A stretch of DNA of 64,000 nt. It comes from Pseudomonas syringae CC1557 (GTDB taxonomy: Bacteria > Pseudomonadota > Gammaproteobacteria > Pseudomonadales > Pseudomonadaceae). The notes under the pieces were generated by a model that saw only the letters and a program-made list of their open reading frames with translations, made no database searches and had not been told where the DNA came from. The stretch spans positions 5,424,501-5,488,500 of the forward strand of contig NZ_CP007014.1 in assembly GCF_000452705.1 (NCBI RefSeq), given 5' to 3'. Shown here in pieces: positions 19,953-29,839 of this stretch (its first letter is position 1; the number at the start of each line of letters is the position of its first letter). The translations under genes were made by a program, and so were the position numbers.

Positions 19953-21035
19953 TTAGATCAGGGCTTTGCCATGTCGCACGAACGCGGGCTGCACCACCCG
20001 CACCGGATACCACTTGCCGCGGATTTCCACCTCGGCCCGGTCGGCAGTCGCCATCGGAACACGCGCCAGCGCAATGGATTTGCTCAACGTAGGAGAGAAA
20101 CTACCACTGGTGATCTCACCTTCGCCAATTTCTGCGATTCTTACCACCTGCTGAGCCCGCAACACGCCGCGCTCTTCGAGCACCAGACCGACCAGTTTGA
20201 AGGCGACCCCTTCGGCTCGTTCGCGCTCCAGAGCCTTGCGGCCTATGAAGTCACGGTCGGCAGGCTCCCAGGCAATGCTCCAGGCAATGTTCGACACCAG
20301 CGGTGAAACGCCCTCGCCGATGTCCTGACCATACAGGTTCATGCCCGCTTCAAGGCGCAACGTGTCACGAGCACCCAGGCCGATGGGGGAAATACCCGCG
20401 CCGACCAGCTCATTGAAAAAGCTCGGCGCCTGTTCGGCAGGCAGCATGATTTCCAGGCCGTCTTCGCCGGTATAGCCAGTACGTGCGATGAACCAGTCGG
20501 CATCGTCCCGACCTTCGAACGGTTTGAGCTCGGTGATCAGCCTGGCGCGCGAACTGGAAACCAGCTCGGCAATCCGTGCCCGGGAGCGTGGCCCCTGGAT
20601 GGCCAGAATCGCCATCTCGCTGCGCTCGTTCAGTTGCACATCGAAGTCGCCCAGTTGCGACTTCATCCAGGCAAGATCCTTGAAACCGTTCGCGGCGTTG
20701 ACCACCAGACGATAACCTTCAGCGGTCAGGTAGACGATCATGTCGTCGATGATTCCGCCCGCCTCATCCAGCATGGCGCTGTAGAGCGCCCGGCCCGGTG
20801 TAGTAAGCCGGTCGACATCATTGGCCAGCAAGTAACGCAGCCAGGCATTGGCCTGACGACCGACCACGTCGATCACATTCATGTGCGAGACATCAAAGAC
20901 CCCACAGTCGCGACGCACCTGATGGTGCTCCTCAACCTGCGATCCATAATGCAACGGCATGTCCCAGCCACCAAAATCGACCATCTTCGCGCCAAGGGCG
21001 AGGTGCAGGTCGAACAGGGGGGTACGCTGTCCCAT
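19953..21035 (-). CDS. gcvT: Glycine cleavage system T protein (aminomethyltransferase)
   Basis: 360 residues. Transfers the methylene group from the H protein to tetrahydrofolate, releasing ammonia. Visible signatures: FGGWDMPLHYGSQVEEHHQVR, CGVFDVSHM, GYTGEDGLEIMLP, GLGARDTLRLEAGMNLYGQDI and the C-terminal GEITSGSFSPTL. ATG 21035 has GGAAGGAG seven bases upstream, so the long upstream in-frame extension is not coding. I looked for a glycine riboswitch in the 160-base leader and did not find its conserved core. Confidence 0.95.
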   Translation of the reverse strand: MGQRTPLFDLHLALGAKMVDFGGWDMPLHYGSQVEEHHQVRRDCGVFDVSHMNVIDVVGRQANAWLRYLLANDVDRLTTPGRALYSAMLDEAGGIIDDMIVYLTAEGYRLVVNAANGFKDLAWMKSQLGDFDVQLNERSEMAILAIQGPRSRARIAELVSSSRARLITELKPFEGRDDADWFIARTGYTGEDGLEIMLPAEQAPSFFNELVGAGISPIGLGARDTLRLEAGMNLYGQDIGEGVSPLVSNIAWSIAWEPADRDFIGRKALERERAEGVAFKLVGLVLEERGVLRAQQVVRIAEIGEGEITSGSFSPTLSKSIALARVPMATADRAEVEIRGKWYPVRVVQPAFVRHGKALI

Positions 21036-21195
21036 GGGTTTCTCCTTCCGGGCGTGGCGAGGGTGCGGGTGCGGGCAGAAAAAGTCGGCAAGCCCCCAAT
21101 GGACCGGGGTTTGCAGCACGTTTACAACTGGCCGAATAATCTGACAGACCGCACCGATTGCGGCGCATTGTAGCCGCAAGGTGTGGACCCCGCAC

Positions 21196-22812
21196 CTAAC
21201 CAATGTGACGAGCAGAGCGCCGAATCAACCCGATGACGGGCAATAATCCTACAAGTACCAGCGTCAAAGCCGGCAGCGCAGCGCGCGCCCACTCGCCCTC
21301 GCTGGTCATTTCGAAGATCCGTACGGCGAGCGTATCCCAGCCAAACGGGCGCATCAGCAGGGTTGCAGGCATCTCTTTGAGTACATCGACAAACACCAGC
21401 AACGCGGCGCTCAGGGCTCCGGGCACCAGAAGCGGCAGGTACACGTTAAGAAACAACTTGGGGCCGCTGACGCCCAGACTGCGTGCGGCCTCGGGCAATG
21501 AAGGTCGAATGCGCGACAGGCTGTGCTCCAGCGGACCGAAGGCGACTGCGATGAAACGTACAAGGTAAGCCAGCAGCAGCGCTGAGAGGCTGCCCAGCAA
21601 CAAGGGCTTGCCTGCCCCGCCCAGCCAGCCGGACAGCGGGATCACCAGTTCCCGGTCCAGATAACTGAAGGCCAGCATGATCGAGACCGCCAGCACTGAA
21701 CCCGGCAGCGCATAGCCCAGGTTGGCGAGGCTGACCCCGGAGCGAATCGCGGGCGTCGGTGCCATGCGTCGGGCAAAGGCCAGAATCAATGCCACGCTGA
21801 CAGTGATCAGGGCGGCGATACTGCCCAGATAAAGGGTATGCAGGATCAGACCGACGTAACGCTCATCCAGATCGAACCGGCCACGTTGCCAGACCCAGAT
21901 GATCAATTGCAGCACCGGTACGATGAAGGCGCAGAGAAACACCAGACCACACCAGGCACTGGCACCCCATGCCTTGAAGCCGCGCAGCGGGTAGAGCGCC
22001 TGGCCTCGGGGGCGTTCGTTGGTCGGGCGACTTGCGCCTCGGGCACGGCGCTCGCCGTACAACAGGATCAGCACCGCCAACAGCAGCAGGCTTGCCAGTT
22101 GCGCGGCGCTGGAGAGGCTGAAAAAGCCGTACCAGGTTTTGTAGATGGCGGTGGTGAAGGTGTCGAAGTTGAACACCGAGACTGCACCGAAGTCCGCCAG
22201 GGTTTCCATCAGCGCCAAGGCCACACCCGCACCGATGGCCGGGCGCGCCATCGGCAGTGCCACTCGCCAGAACGCCTGCAAAGGGCTTTGCCCCAATACG
22301 CGTGCGGCTTCCATCAGGCCCTTGCCCTGCGCCAGAAAAGCCGTGCGTGCCAGCAGGTAGACGTAAGGATAGAAAACCAGCACCAGCACAATGATCACCC
22401 CGCCCGTGGAGCGCACACGCGGCAGGCGCAGGCCAGCGCCGAACCAGTCACGCATCAGGCTCTGCACCGGGCCGGAAAAATCCAGCAGGCCGACGAAGAC
22501 GAACGCCAGCACATAGGCGGGAATGGCAAACGGCAGCATCAGCGCCCAGTCCAGCCAGCGCCGACCGGGAAATTCGCACAGGCTGGTCAGCCACGCCAGA
22601 CTCACTCCCAGCAGCGTCACACCCACGCCCACACCGAGCAGCAGAATCAAGGTATTGCCCAGCAGGCGTGGCATCTGGGTGTCGAGCAGGTGAGACCAGA
22701 TCTGCCCGTCAATCGTCCCCCACGAGAGCAGCAGAACGCTCAGCGGCAGCAACACCAGCGCAGCGATGGCGAAGACCAGGGGATACCAGCGACGTTGGAC
22801 AGGATGGGCCAA
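21196..22812 (-). CDS. hitB: Ferric-iron ABC transporter permease
   Basis: 538 residues with about twelve membrane helices in two homologous halves, each with an EAA loop (EAARVLGQSPLQAFWRVALP and EAARSLGVSGPKLFLNVYLP) for docking an ATPase. This duplicated-permease layout is that of FbpB/HitB/SfuB. The start is TTG 22812, giving AHPVQRRWYP; no ATG lies near. It works with the HitA-type binding protein upstream (22962). No ATPase gene is adjacent, so the energising subunit must be encoded elsewhere. Confidence 0.9.
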   Translation of the reverse strand: MAHPVQRRWYPLVFAIAALVLLPLSVLLLSWGTIDGQIWSHLLDTQMPRLLGNTLILLLGVGVGVTLLGVSLAWLTSLCEFPGRRWLDWALMLPFAIPAYVLAFVFVGLLDFSGPVQSLMRDWFGAGLRLPRVRSTGGVIIVLVLVFYPYVYLLARTAFLAQGKGLMEAARVLGQSPLQAFWRVALPMARPAIGAGVALALMETLADFGAVSVFNFDTFTTAIYKTWYGFFSLSSAAQLASLLLLAVLILLYGERRARGASRPTNERPRGQALYPLRGFKAWGASAWCGLVFLCAFIVPVLQLIIWVWQRGRFDLDERYVGLILHTLYLGSIAALITVSVALILAFARRMAPTPAIRSGVSLANLGYALPGSVLAVSIMLAFSYLDRELVIPLSGWLGGAGKPLLLGSLSALLLAYLVRFIAVAFGPLEHSLSRIRPSLPEAARSLGVSGPKLFLNVYLPLLVPGALSAALLVFVDVLKEMPATLLMRPFGWDTLAVRIFEMTSEGEWARAALPALTLVLVGLLPVIGLIRRSARHIG

Positions 22813-22880
22813 GGGATTCTCGAAATGAGGGGTTATACGTCTCTAAGTCATGCATTCATGCGGCACAGCCCGCTCAAGAT

Positions 22881-22932
22881 CGGACGCGGAGCGTCCAGAA
22901 CGGCGCTCCCACGCTGGAGCGTGGGAGCGATA
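22881..22932. repeat. Half copy of the fold-back intergenic repeat
   Basis: GGACGCGGAGCGTCC palindrome followed by GCTCCCACGCTGGAGCGTGGGAGC, both stems of the left arm seen at 12626. It lies between hitA and hitB and could stabilise the hitA message or reduce read-through into hitB. Confidence 0.7.
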
Positions 22933-22961
22933 ATTAATAGAGCCAAGCGTTGGGTATTAAA

Positions 22962-23963
22962 TCAATTCCAGCCCGCGCGATCCATCATGCGGATGGCTTC
23001 TGCCTGGCGCTTGCCTGCCACTTCGACCGGCAGGGTATCGGCCTTGAACGGCCCCCAGCTTGCCACTTCCTCCGAGGGTGCCACCTTCGGGTTGGCCGGG
23101 AACTCCTGGTTGACGCTGGAAAAAATCGTCTGCGCCTCAGGACCGGTCATCCACTCGACCAGCGCCTTCGCAGCTTCCGGGTGCGGGGCATACTTTGTCA
23201 GCCCAATACCCGACAGGTTGACGTGTACGCCACGATCAGACTGGTTCGGCCAGAACAGTTTTACCGCCAGGTCAGGGTTCTGCTTGTGCAGCCGGCCGTA
23301 GTAGTACGTGTTGACGATGCCGACGTCGCACTGCCCGGCATTGATCGCCTCAAGCACTGCGATGTCATCGGAAAAAACGTCCGTGGACAGGTTGTTGACC
23401 CAGCCCTTGAGAATCTTCTCGGACGCTTCAGCACCGTGGGTTTCGATCAGTGTGGCGGTCAGCGACTGGTTATAGACCTTCTTTGCGGTACGCAGGCACA
23501 GGCGCCCTTCCCAGTTCTTGTCGGCCAGCGCTTCGTAGGTGGTCAACTCCGCCGGTTTTACCCGATCCGTCGAATAGGCAATGGTCCGTGCGCGCAGGCT
23601 CAGGCCGGTCCAGCCGTGAGTGGACGAGCGATATTGCGCAGGAATATTGGCTTCGATCACCGGCGAGGTGAACGGCTGCAGGATGCCCATTTGCTCGGCC
23701 TGCCAAAGGTTGCCGGCATCGACCGTCAGCAGCAGGTCGGCAGTCGCATTCTCGCCCTCGGCCTTGATGCGCTGCATCAAGGGCGCTTCCTTGTCGGTGA
23801 TGAATTTGATCTTCACACCGGTCTTGGCCGTATAGGCATCAAACACCGGTTTGATCAGTTCGTCTATCCGGGAGGAATACACCACCACCTCGTCGGCGGC
23901 CTGAGCGGTGCCGCCCAGCAAAGTCAGTGTCAGAGCAGCCAGAAGACGCTTGCTTGCCTGCAT
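22962..23963 (-). CDS. hitA: Ferric-iron periplasmic binding protein
   Basis: 333 residues with a signal peptide ending TAQAAD (about residue 22-24). Class FbpA/HitA: begins [16 protein letters not shown], has [12 protein letters not shown] and the paired-Tyr iron site NTYYYGRL. It delivers Fe3+ to the permease encoded downstream. ATG 23963 is chosen because it starts the signal peptide. Iron (Fur) control is expected for the family; I saw no convincing Fur box upstream. Confidence 0.92.
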   Translation of the reverse strand: MQASKRLLAALTLTLLGGTAQAADEVVVYSSRIDELIKPVFDAYTAKTGVKIKFITDKEAPLMQRIKAEGENATADLLLTVDAGNLWQAEQMGILQPFTSPVIEANIPAQYRSSTHGWTGLSLRARTIAYSTDRVKPAELTTYEALADKNWEGRLCLRTAKKVYNQSLTATLIETHGAEASEKILKGWVNNLSTDVFSDDIAVLEAINAGQCDVGIVNTYYYGRLHKQNPDLAVKLFWPNQSDRGVHVNLSGIGLTKYAPHPEAAKALVEWMTGPEAQTIFSSVNQEFPANPKVAPSEEVASWGPFKADTLPVEVAGKRQAEAIRMMDRAGWN

Positions 23964-24078
23964 CGGGGTATCTCGCGTTCGCAAATGAGGCGAAATGGTA
24001 GTGAATCCCATTTGCTATCTCAATCGAAGCGCAAACAGAGCAGTTACCGAATGTTTCCAGGCTTCATCAATCAGGCGC

Positions 24079-24783
24079 TCAGCAAACCGCCTTCGCCTTG
24101 GAAAAGTTTGCGATCTTGCGCAATTTCTCGACGTCGAACACTTCCAGTTGCCCTATGCCCAAGCGTATGACCTTGCGCTCGTGCAGGTCCTCAAGCACTT
24201 CCAGCAAGGCTGAAAGCGAGAGGCCTTGCAGCGAGCTGATTTCATCGAGCGTGATCAGGCGCCGCGCATGGCTCAACGGGCCATACCCCTCACTCAGCAC
24301 CAGCAGCCGCCATGCAACCCGTGAACGGGGCGGTAACTGCCGCAGCTTTTCGGGATTTTGCAGCGGCAAGCCGAGCTTCTGGCTCAGCAGCGCCGCGAAC
24401 GATCGCCAGTACTCCGGGTGCTGGTCGAGCAGCGACGCGAGGAATGACTGCGGCACATGCAAAAAGATCGTCTGCTCCAGCGAGCAGACCTCGAACCGGC
24501 GCGGCATGCCGTCAAACAGCGAGACCTCGCCGAACCAGTAAGGCCGCCGGATCGGCTCATGCCGAGGCCCCAGCCGCTGAACATGCGCGCCGCCAATGCG
24601 CACATTGCCTTCCAGCAGCGCGTAAAGACCGCACGGCGCAGCGCCTTTTTCGAACAGCATCTTGCCGGGCGTCTTGCGGATCTGGCGAGCTGCATGCAGC
24701 ACGCTATCCTGCAACGCGGCAGGCAAATGGGAAAACCAGTAGTCGGATAGCAACGATGACCGCCACAGCACTCCGTTTGTCAT
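24079..24783 (-). CDS. Crp/Fnr-family transcription regulator
   Basis: 234 residues. The N-terminal cyclic-nucleotide-binding fold at about 15-130 has GKMLFEKGAAPCGLYALLEGNVRI and YWFGEVSLFDGMPRRF; the C-terminal winged helix at about 155-225 has DEISSLQGLSLSALLEVLEDLHERKVIRLG. No Fnr-type Cys cluster is seen, so it is not an iron-sulfur oxygen sensor. Residues that would contact cAMP are only partly kept, so the ligand is unknown. ATG 24783 follows AGGGAGC. It lies upstream of hitA on the same strand and diverges from the DUF962 gene. Confidence 0.8.
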   Translation of the reverse strand: MTNGVLWRSSLLSDYWFSHLPAALQDSVLHAARQIRKTPGKMLFEKGAAPCGLYALLEGNVRIGGAHVQRLGPRHEPIRRPYWFGEVSLFDGMPRRFEVCSLEQTIFLHVPQSFLASLLDQHPEYWRSFAALLSQKLGLPLQNPEKLRQLPPRSRVAWRLLVLSEGYGPLSHARRLITLDEISSLQGLSLSALLEVLEDLHERKVIRLGIGQLEVFDVEKLRKIANFSKAKAVC

Positions 24784-24863
24784 TTTTGCTCCCTTTTATT
24801 GCGGGCATTCGTATTGCAAAGGCGATACGGTAGCTAAAACCGCTTATCGTCGCAGGCAGCATC

Positions 24864-25388
24864 ATGAAAACCCTTGTCGATCATCTCAGTCAATACGCGT
24901 CCTATCATCGTGATTCGCGCAATATCGTGACGCACTTCGTGGGTATCCCGTTAATTGTGCTCGCGGTGGCGGTGCTGCTGTCGCGTCCGGGCTGGAACAT
25001 CGGCGGGTTGTGGTGCTCGCCTGCGGCAGTGGTGACGCTGGCGTCGACGGTCTTTTACCTGAAACTCGACCGTGCGCTGGGCGTGGTGATGGCGGCGTTG
25101 CTGGTGCTGTGCGTCTGGGCTGGCGCGCTTCTGGCGCAGCAGGCCACCCTGGTCTGGCTGAGTGCGGGGGTCGGGTTGTTCGTGGTCGGCTGGGTGATCC
25201 AGTTCATCGGCCATTACTACGAAGGCCGCAAACCGGCGTTTATCGATGACGTGACCGGCCTGATCATCGGCCCGCTGTTCGTAGTCGCCGAACTGGCGTT
25301 CCTGATGGGCCTGCGCAAACCCCTGCAGCACGCCATCGAAGAACGCTCAGGCCCGGTAGGGCGACATGTGCGCAAAGCGGTGGTTTAG
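24864..25388 (+). CDS. DUF962/Mpo1-like membrane protein
   Basis: 174 residues with four hydrophobic helices. The family marks are present: YASYHRDSRNIVTHFVGIPLIV near the N-terminus and FIGHYYEGRKPAFIDD near residue 115, which supply conserved His residues. The yeast relative Mpo1 is an iron(II)-dependent dioxygenase of 2-hydroxy fatty acids; bacterial members are not well studied. ATG 24864 is the first codon of the conserved region. Confidence 0.8.
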   Translation: MKTLVDHLSQYASYHRDSRNIVTHFVGIPLIVLAVAVLLSRPGWNIGGLWCSPAAVVTLASTVFYLKLDRALGVVMAALLVLCVWAGALLAQQATLVWLSAGVGLFVVGWVIQFIGHYYEGRKPAFIDDVTGLIIGPLFVVAELAFLMGLRKPLQHAIEERSGPVGRHVRKAVV

Positions 25389-25407
25389 CACCGCTACGTG
25401 AAATCGG

Positions 25408-25500
25408 ACGCAGAGCGTCCAGAACGGCATTCCCACGCTGGAGCGTGAGGAACGATAGGTGGCCGGAAAAACGCTTATCGTGCCGACGCTCCCTCGCTCC
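25408..25500. repeat. Fold-back intergenic repeat, partly decayed right arm
   Basis: The left arm is nearly identical to the copies at 12626 and 22881 (GGACGCAGAGCGTCC then ATTCCCACGCTGGAGCGT). The right part has TTATCGTGCCGACGCTCC, a diverged inverse of the left. It lies between the convergent DUF962 and cysA genes. Confidence 0.65.
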
Positions 25501-25519
25501 AGCGCACACGCTCACCCCC

Positions 25520-26500
25520 TCAAAGCTTCTGCCAGACCTTCGGTTTGAAGAATAGTGTCTCGCCCTTGGCAAGGCCCACCAGGCTGTCGTGGTCTTTCAC
25601 CACTTCGGCTTCGATCAGTTCGTTCTGCCCTTCCACTTTCAACGTAACCCGCGTGGTCGCACCCAGCGGGCGGATGTCGCGGACTTCGGCGGCGTGGTGG
25701 TCTTCGATTTCCTGACGTGACAACGACACTTCGTGCGGGCGGAACAGCACATGGCCTTCGTCACCCAGGCTCAGGCGGTTGGAGTCGCCAAGGAAGTGGT
25801 AGACGAAGTCGTTGGATGGGTTCTCGTACACTTCGCCCGGCGAGCCAATCTGCTCGATCACACCCTTGTTCATGACCACGATGCGGTCGGCCACTTCCAT
25901 GGCTTCTTCCTGATCGTGGGTCACGAAAACCGACGTCAGGTTGATGTCTTCGTGCAAGCGCGCCAGCCAGCGACGCAGCTCCTTGCGGACCTTGGCGTCC
26001 AGCGCACCGAACGGCTCGTCCAGCAACAGCACTTTGGGCTCGACCGCCAACGCACGGGCCAGCGCGATTCGCTGACGCTGACCACCCGACAGTTGCTCGG
26101 GATAACGGTCGGCCAGCCAGTCCAGCTGCACCATGTTCAGCAGTTCGTGGACCTTTTCGGCGATCCGCGTTTCAGTCGGGCGCTCGCGCTTGGGCTTCAT
26201 GCGCAGGCCGAAGGCGACGTTGTCGAACACCGTCATGTGGCGGAACAGCGCGTAATGCTGAAACACGAACCCGACGTTGCGATCACGCACGTCATGGCCG
26301 GAAACGTCTTCACCATGAAACACGATGCTGCCGTCGTCCGGAGTTTCCAGACCGGCAATAATGCGCAGCAGAGTGGTCTTGCCGCAGCCTGAAGGCCCCA
26401 GCAAAGCCACCAGCTCGCCACTCTGGATGTCCAGACTGATGTTGTTGAGCGCCTTGAAAGCGTTGAAATTCTTGCTGACGTTACGGACTTCGATCGACAT
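25520..26500 (-). CDS. cysA: Sulfate/thiosulfate ABC transporter ATPase
   Basis: 326 residues. Walker [11 protein letters not shown]-loop FVFQHYALF, signature [15 protein letters not shown], Walker [13 protein letters not shown] and switch His [11 protein letters not shown]. The C-terminal TOBE-like domain at about 235-326 is shorter than in some CysA proteins. ATG 26500 is two bases after the cysW stop. It energises CysT-CysW for sulfate uptake; last gene of the cluster. Confidence 0.95.
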   Translation of the reverse strand: MSIEVRNVSKNFNAFKALNNISLDIQSGELVALLGPSGCGKTTLLRIIAGLETPDDGSIVFHGEDVSGHDVRDRNVGFVFQHYALFRHMTVFDNVAFGLRMKPKRERPTETRIAEKVHELLNMVQLDWLADRYPEQLSGGQRQRIALARALAVEPKVLLLDEPFGALDAKVRKELRRWLARLHEDINLTSVFVTHDQEEAMEVADRIVVMNKGVIEQIGSPGEVYENPSNDFVYHFLGDSNRLSLGDEGHVLFRPHEVSLSRQEIEDHHAAEVRDIRPLGATTRVTLKVEGQNELIEAEVVKDHDSLVGLAKGETLFFKPKVWQKL

Positions 26501-26502
26501 GA

Positions 26503-27372
26503 TTATTCCTCCGCCGCGTTGTGGCGCAGACGGTTAATGCGGGATTCGCTCCACTGCTTGAGCAGCAGGATGAACAGCGCCAGGATCAGCAACAGGCTCG
26601 CCACGGCGAAGGCCGCAACGTGGTTGTACTCGTTGTAGAGAATTTCGACGTGCAGCGGCAGGGTGTTGGTAACGCCGCGAATGTGCCCGGACACCACCGA
26701 CACCGCGCCAAACTCGCCCATCGCCCGTGCGGTACACAGCACCACGCCGTAGATCAGGCCCCATTTGATGTTCGGCACCGTGACGTGCCAGAACATCTGC
26801 CAGCCATTGGCGCCCAGCAGGCGTGCAGCCTCTTCTTCCTGAGTGCCCTGCTCCTGCATCAGCGGGATCAGCTCACGCGCCACGAACGGCACGGTGACGA
26901 ATATGGTCGCCAGCACAATGCCCGGCAGGGCAAAGACGATCTGGATGTCGTGATCCTGCAACCACGGACCGAACAGGCCCTGCGCGCCAAACATCAGCAC
27001 GTAGACCAGACCGGCGATGACTGGCGACACCGAGAACGGCAGGTCGATCAGCGTGACCAGAATGCTCTTGCCACGGAACGAGTACTTGCTCACGCACCAC
27101 GCCGCACTGACGCCGAACACCAGGTTGAGCGGCACAGAAATCAGCACCGCAATCACCGTCAGCTTGAGGGCTGACAAGGCGTCCGGCTCGAGGATCGCAG
27201 TGAAGAATGCACCCAGACCGTTCTTCAAGCCCTGGGACACCACGATGAACAGCGGCAAGCCCAGAAACAGCACGAACACCAGCCAGCACAGGCCGATCAG
27301 GATACGTCGCGACACCGCGCTGCCACGACGGGCGGCGTTGGCGGAGGCGGCTGAAACAGATGAATAGGACAT
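26503..27372 (-). CDS. cysW: Sulfate ABC transporter permease CysW
   Basis: 289 residues, six membrane helices, EAA loop [22 protein letters not shown]. The family-typical [19 protein letters not shown] segment is present. ATG 27372 follows GAGGAGG. Between cysT and cysA on the same strand with short spacers, forming the heteromeric channel with CysT. Confidence 0.95.
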   Translation of the reverse strand: MSYSSVSAASANAARRGSAVSRRILIGLCWLVFVLFLGLPLFIVVSQGLKNGLGAFFTAILEPDALSALKLTVIAVLISVPLNLVFGVSAAWCVSKYSFRGKSILVTLIDLPFSVSPVIAGLVYVLMFGAQGLFGPWLQDHDIQIVFALPGIVLATIFVTVPFVARELIPLMQEQGTQEEEAARLLGANGWQMFWHVTVPNIKWGLIYGVVLCTARAMGEFGAVSVVSGHIRGVTNTLPLHVEILYNEYNHVAAFAVASLLLILALFILLLKQWSESRINRLRHNAAEE

Positions 27373-27385
27373 ATTCTGCGCCTCC

Positions 27386-28207
27386 TCAGGATGGGGTTTC
27401 GATGCGCCGCTGCAACAGATTGATCAGCAGCAGCAGAATGAAGGAAACCACCAGCATCATCACGCCGATAGCGGTCGCGCCGGTGTAATCGTACTGGTCA
27501 AGCTTGACCATGATCAGCAGCGGCAGGATTTCGGTTTTCATCGGCATATTGCCGGCGATGAAGATCACCGAACCGTACTCGCCCACGCCTCGGGCAAACG
27601 CCAGGGCGAAACCGGTCAGCCAGGCGGGCAACAACGCCGGAACGAGAATATGGCGGAACACCTGCAACGGACGCGCGCCCAGACAGGCTGCGGCTTCTTC
27701 GACTTCACGGGGAATGTCAGCCAGCACGGGCTGCACGGTGCGCACCACGAACGGCAGCGTGACGAAGGTCAGCGCCAGGGTGATGCCTAACGGGGTGTAG
27801 GCGATCTTGAAGCCAAGGTCTGCAGCGAACTGCCCGACCCAGCCATTGGGCGCGTACAGCGCGGTCAGGGCGATACCGGCCACGGCAGTCGGCAGGGCAA
27901 ACGGCAGATCGATCATCGCATCGATGATCTTGCGGCCGGGGAAGGTGTAACGCACCAGCACCCAGGCCAGCAGCGTGCCGATCACACCATTGATCAGAGC
28001 TGCATAAAAGGCGGTGCCGAAACTCAGCTTGAGTGCCGCGATCACGCGAGGCGCCGTGATGATGGTCCAGAACTGATCCCAGGTGAGCTGCGCGGCATGC
28101 ACGAACATGGCGGCCAGCGGTATTAGCACAATCAGACTGAGGTACACCAAGGTGTAGCCCAGCGTCAGCCCGAAGCCGGGTATGACGGGGGAGATACGAC
28201 GCGACAT
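27386..28207 (-). CDS. cysT: Sulfate ABC transporter permease CysT
   Basis: 273 residues, six membrane helices, EAA loop [23 protein letters not shown] and the [18 protein letters not shown] segment typical of CysT. ATG 28207 (AGGGA upstream) gives the family start [13 protein letters not shown]; a GTG eight codons upstream is less likely. It follows sbp through a spacer with two hairpins. Confidence 0.95.
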   Translation of the reverse strand: MSRRISPVIPGFGLTLGYTLVYLSLIVLIPLAAMFVHAAQLTWDQFWTIITAPRVIAALKLSFGTAFYAALINGVIGTLLAWVLVRYTFPGRKIIDAMIDLPFALPTAVAGIALTALYAPNGWVGQFAADLGFKIAYTPLGITLALTFVTLPFVVRTVQPVLADIPREVEEAAACLGARPLQVFRHILVPALLPAWLTGFALAFARGVGEYGSVIFIAGNMPMKTEILPLLIMVKLDQYDYTGATAIGVMMLVVSFILLLLINLLQRRIETPS

Positions 28208-28234
28208 AGAAGTCCCTGGTTTCACTTGCACGAA

Positions 28235-28293
28235 GCCCGGAGGTTAATCCGGGCTGCTTGACCCAACCTGCGGTGCCACTTGCACAGCACCGC
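28235..28293 (-). promoter_or_regulatory. Two hairpins between sbp and cysT
   Basis: GCCCGG/CCGGGC (28235-28254) and GCGGTGC/GCACCGC (28270-28293). They follow the sbp stop on the transcribed strand without T-tracts. Such hairpins usually protect the upstream mRNA or cause partial termination, giving more binding protein than permease. Confidence 0.6.
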
Positions 28294-28301
28294 TATTCGG
28301 T

Positions 28302-29312
28302 TTATTGCGCTTGGTAAATCTGGTCGAACACGCCGCCATCATTGAAGAACTTCGGCTGCGCAGTCTTCCAGCCACCAAAGTCTTTGTCGATAGTCACCAG
28401 ATCGAGTTTCGGAAACTGCTTCTCGTATTTGGCAGCGATTTCCTTGTCACGTGGACGATAGAAGTTTTTTGCGGCGATTTCCTGACCTTCCTTGCTGTAC
28501 AGGTGCTTGAGGTACTCGGTCGCGATTTCAGTGTTGCCCTTCTTCTCGGCATTCTTGTCGACCACGGCCACTGGCGGCTCGGCGAGAATCGACAGCGAAG
28601 GCACGATGATGTCGAACTTGTCCTTGCCGCCATCTTCTTTCAGCGCGAGGAACGCTTCGTTTTCCCAGGCCAGCAAGACATCGCCCTGGCCGTTGTTGAC
28701 GAAGGTAATCGTCGAACCCCGAGCACCGGTGTCCAGAATCGGCACATGTTTGAACAAGGTCTGTACGTATTCCTTGGCCTTGGCTTCGTCACCGCCGCCG
28801 GCTTTCAGGCCATAGGCCCAGGCGGCCAGGAAGTTCCAGCGCGCACCGCCGGAGGTCTTCGGGTTAGGGGTGATCACCGAAACGCCTTCCTTGGTGAGAT
28901 CGCCCCAGTCCTTGATGCCTTTCGGGTTGCCCTTGCGGACCAGAAACACGATGGTCGAGGTGTAAGGCGTGCTCGCGTCCGGCAGGCGGGTCTGCCAGTT
29001 TTCAGGCAGGGTCTTGCCAAGTTTGGCGATTTCGTCGATGTCACCAGCCAGCGCCAGCGTCACCACGTCGGCACGCAGGCCGTCGATCACGCCACGCGCC
29101 TGCTTGCCCGAACCACCGTGAGACTGCTTGATCTCAACCTTGTCGTCCGGATGGGCTTTCTTCCAGTAATTGACGAATTCTGCGTTGTAATCCTGATACA
29201 GCTCGCGTGTCGGATCGTAAGACACGTTGAGCAGTTCGTAATCCTTGGCAACAGCCGAACCTGCGAAAACAGCACTGGCGATGGCGGCCAGCGCGAAGCG
29301 GCGAATGGACAT
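28302..29312 (-). CDS. sbp: Periplasmic sulfate-binding protein
   Basis: 336 residues. Signal peptide ends at AVAKDY (about residue 22). The mature protein has the Sbp/CysP pattern [42 protein letters not shown], and [19 protein letters not shown] 29312 follows AGGAGC. First transporter gene after oscA, expected to be induced when sulfate is scarce (CysB regulation is known for the family, not seen here). Confidence 0.95.
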   Translation of the reverse strand: MSIRRFALAAIASAVFAGSAVAKDYELLNVSYDPTRELYQDYNAEFVNYWKKAHPDDKVEIKQSHGGSGKQARGVIDGLRADVVTLALAGDIDEIAKLGKTLPENWQTRLPDASTPYTSTIVFLVRKGNPKGIKDWGDLTKEGVSVITPNPKTSGGARWNFLAAWAYGLKAGGGDEAKAKEYVQTLFKHVPILDTGARGSTITFVNNGQGDVLLAWENEAFLALKEDGGKDKFDIIVPSLSILAEPPVAVVDKNAEKKGNTEIATEYLKHLYSKEGQEIAAKNFYRPRDKEIAAKYEKQFPKLDLVTIDKDFGGWKTAQPKFFNDGGVFDQIYQAQ

Positions 29313-29459
29313 AGATGAAGCTCCTGGAAATTCTGTGTGTCGGCTTTTTGAATTCTTCTTGGCGCGTCAGAACGGCATCCGTGCTGGCGAGCTGCTTGTC
29401 TTCAGCGGTGCTTCAGGAGTCAGGATGACGCCCTCCGGTTGACCAGTCGGGTTGCAACG

Positions 29460-29639
29460 TCAGCTTTGCTTGGCGGGGTTCTGCAAGCGGAATTTTTCCT
29501 TGCGCTCGATCTGCACCACCTGTGCGTTGTGCACAGTGATTTCGACGGCGCCAAACCGCAGGTCACGCAACGCACTCTGTATCTCACGCAGAATGGCTGC
29601 TTCGTCCTGACCGTCAACACTACGTAGAGATGCGCTCAT
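29460..29639 (-). CDS. oscA: OscA, small sulfur-starvation protein (DUF2292)
   Basis: 59 residues. The segment ILREIQSALRDLRFGAVEITVHNAQVVQIERKEKFR is the YezD/DUF2292 fold typical of OscA. ATG 29639 has AAGGA seven bases upstream; a longer reading from 29711 is not needed. In P. putida and relatives OscA is needed for use of organosulfur compounds and is encoded just upstream of sbp-cysTWA, as here. Confidence 0.9.
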   Translation of the reverse strand: MSASLRSVDGQDEAAILREIQSALRDLRFGAVEITVHNAQVVQIERKEKFRLQNPAKQS

Positions 29640-29839
29640 TATCTTATTCCTTGAAAGGTGAGAAACCTGCCGTCGTGACTGGGTCGATGGCTGTGGAGAT
29701 GGCGCAATCATAGTGAGGCGGAGATATTCTTAAAAAGACTATTTAAGAATGCAGATATAACCAAAAGAAATTTAGCGCGCCGGTATACGGTCAGGCTGTA
29801 TTGCACATCCTGACTCGTATCATTCGTTCGGGTAGCGGG

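Noticed and set aside
21036..21195. Glycine riboswitch before gcvT
   Set aside because: The conserved tandem aptamer core was not found in the leader.
21838..23301. 487-codon plus-strand frame across hitB and hitA
   Set aside because: It crosses two real genes and their spacer on the other strand; Gln/His/Arg-rich with no domain.
23964..24078. Fur box before hitA
   Set aside because: Only scattered matches to the consensus; not convincing.
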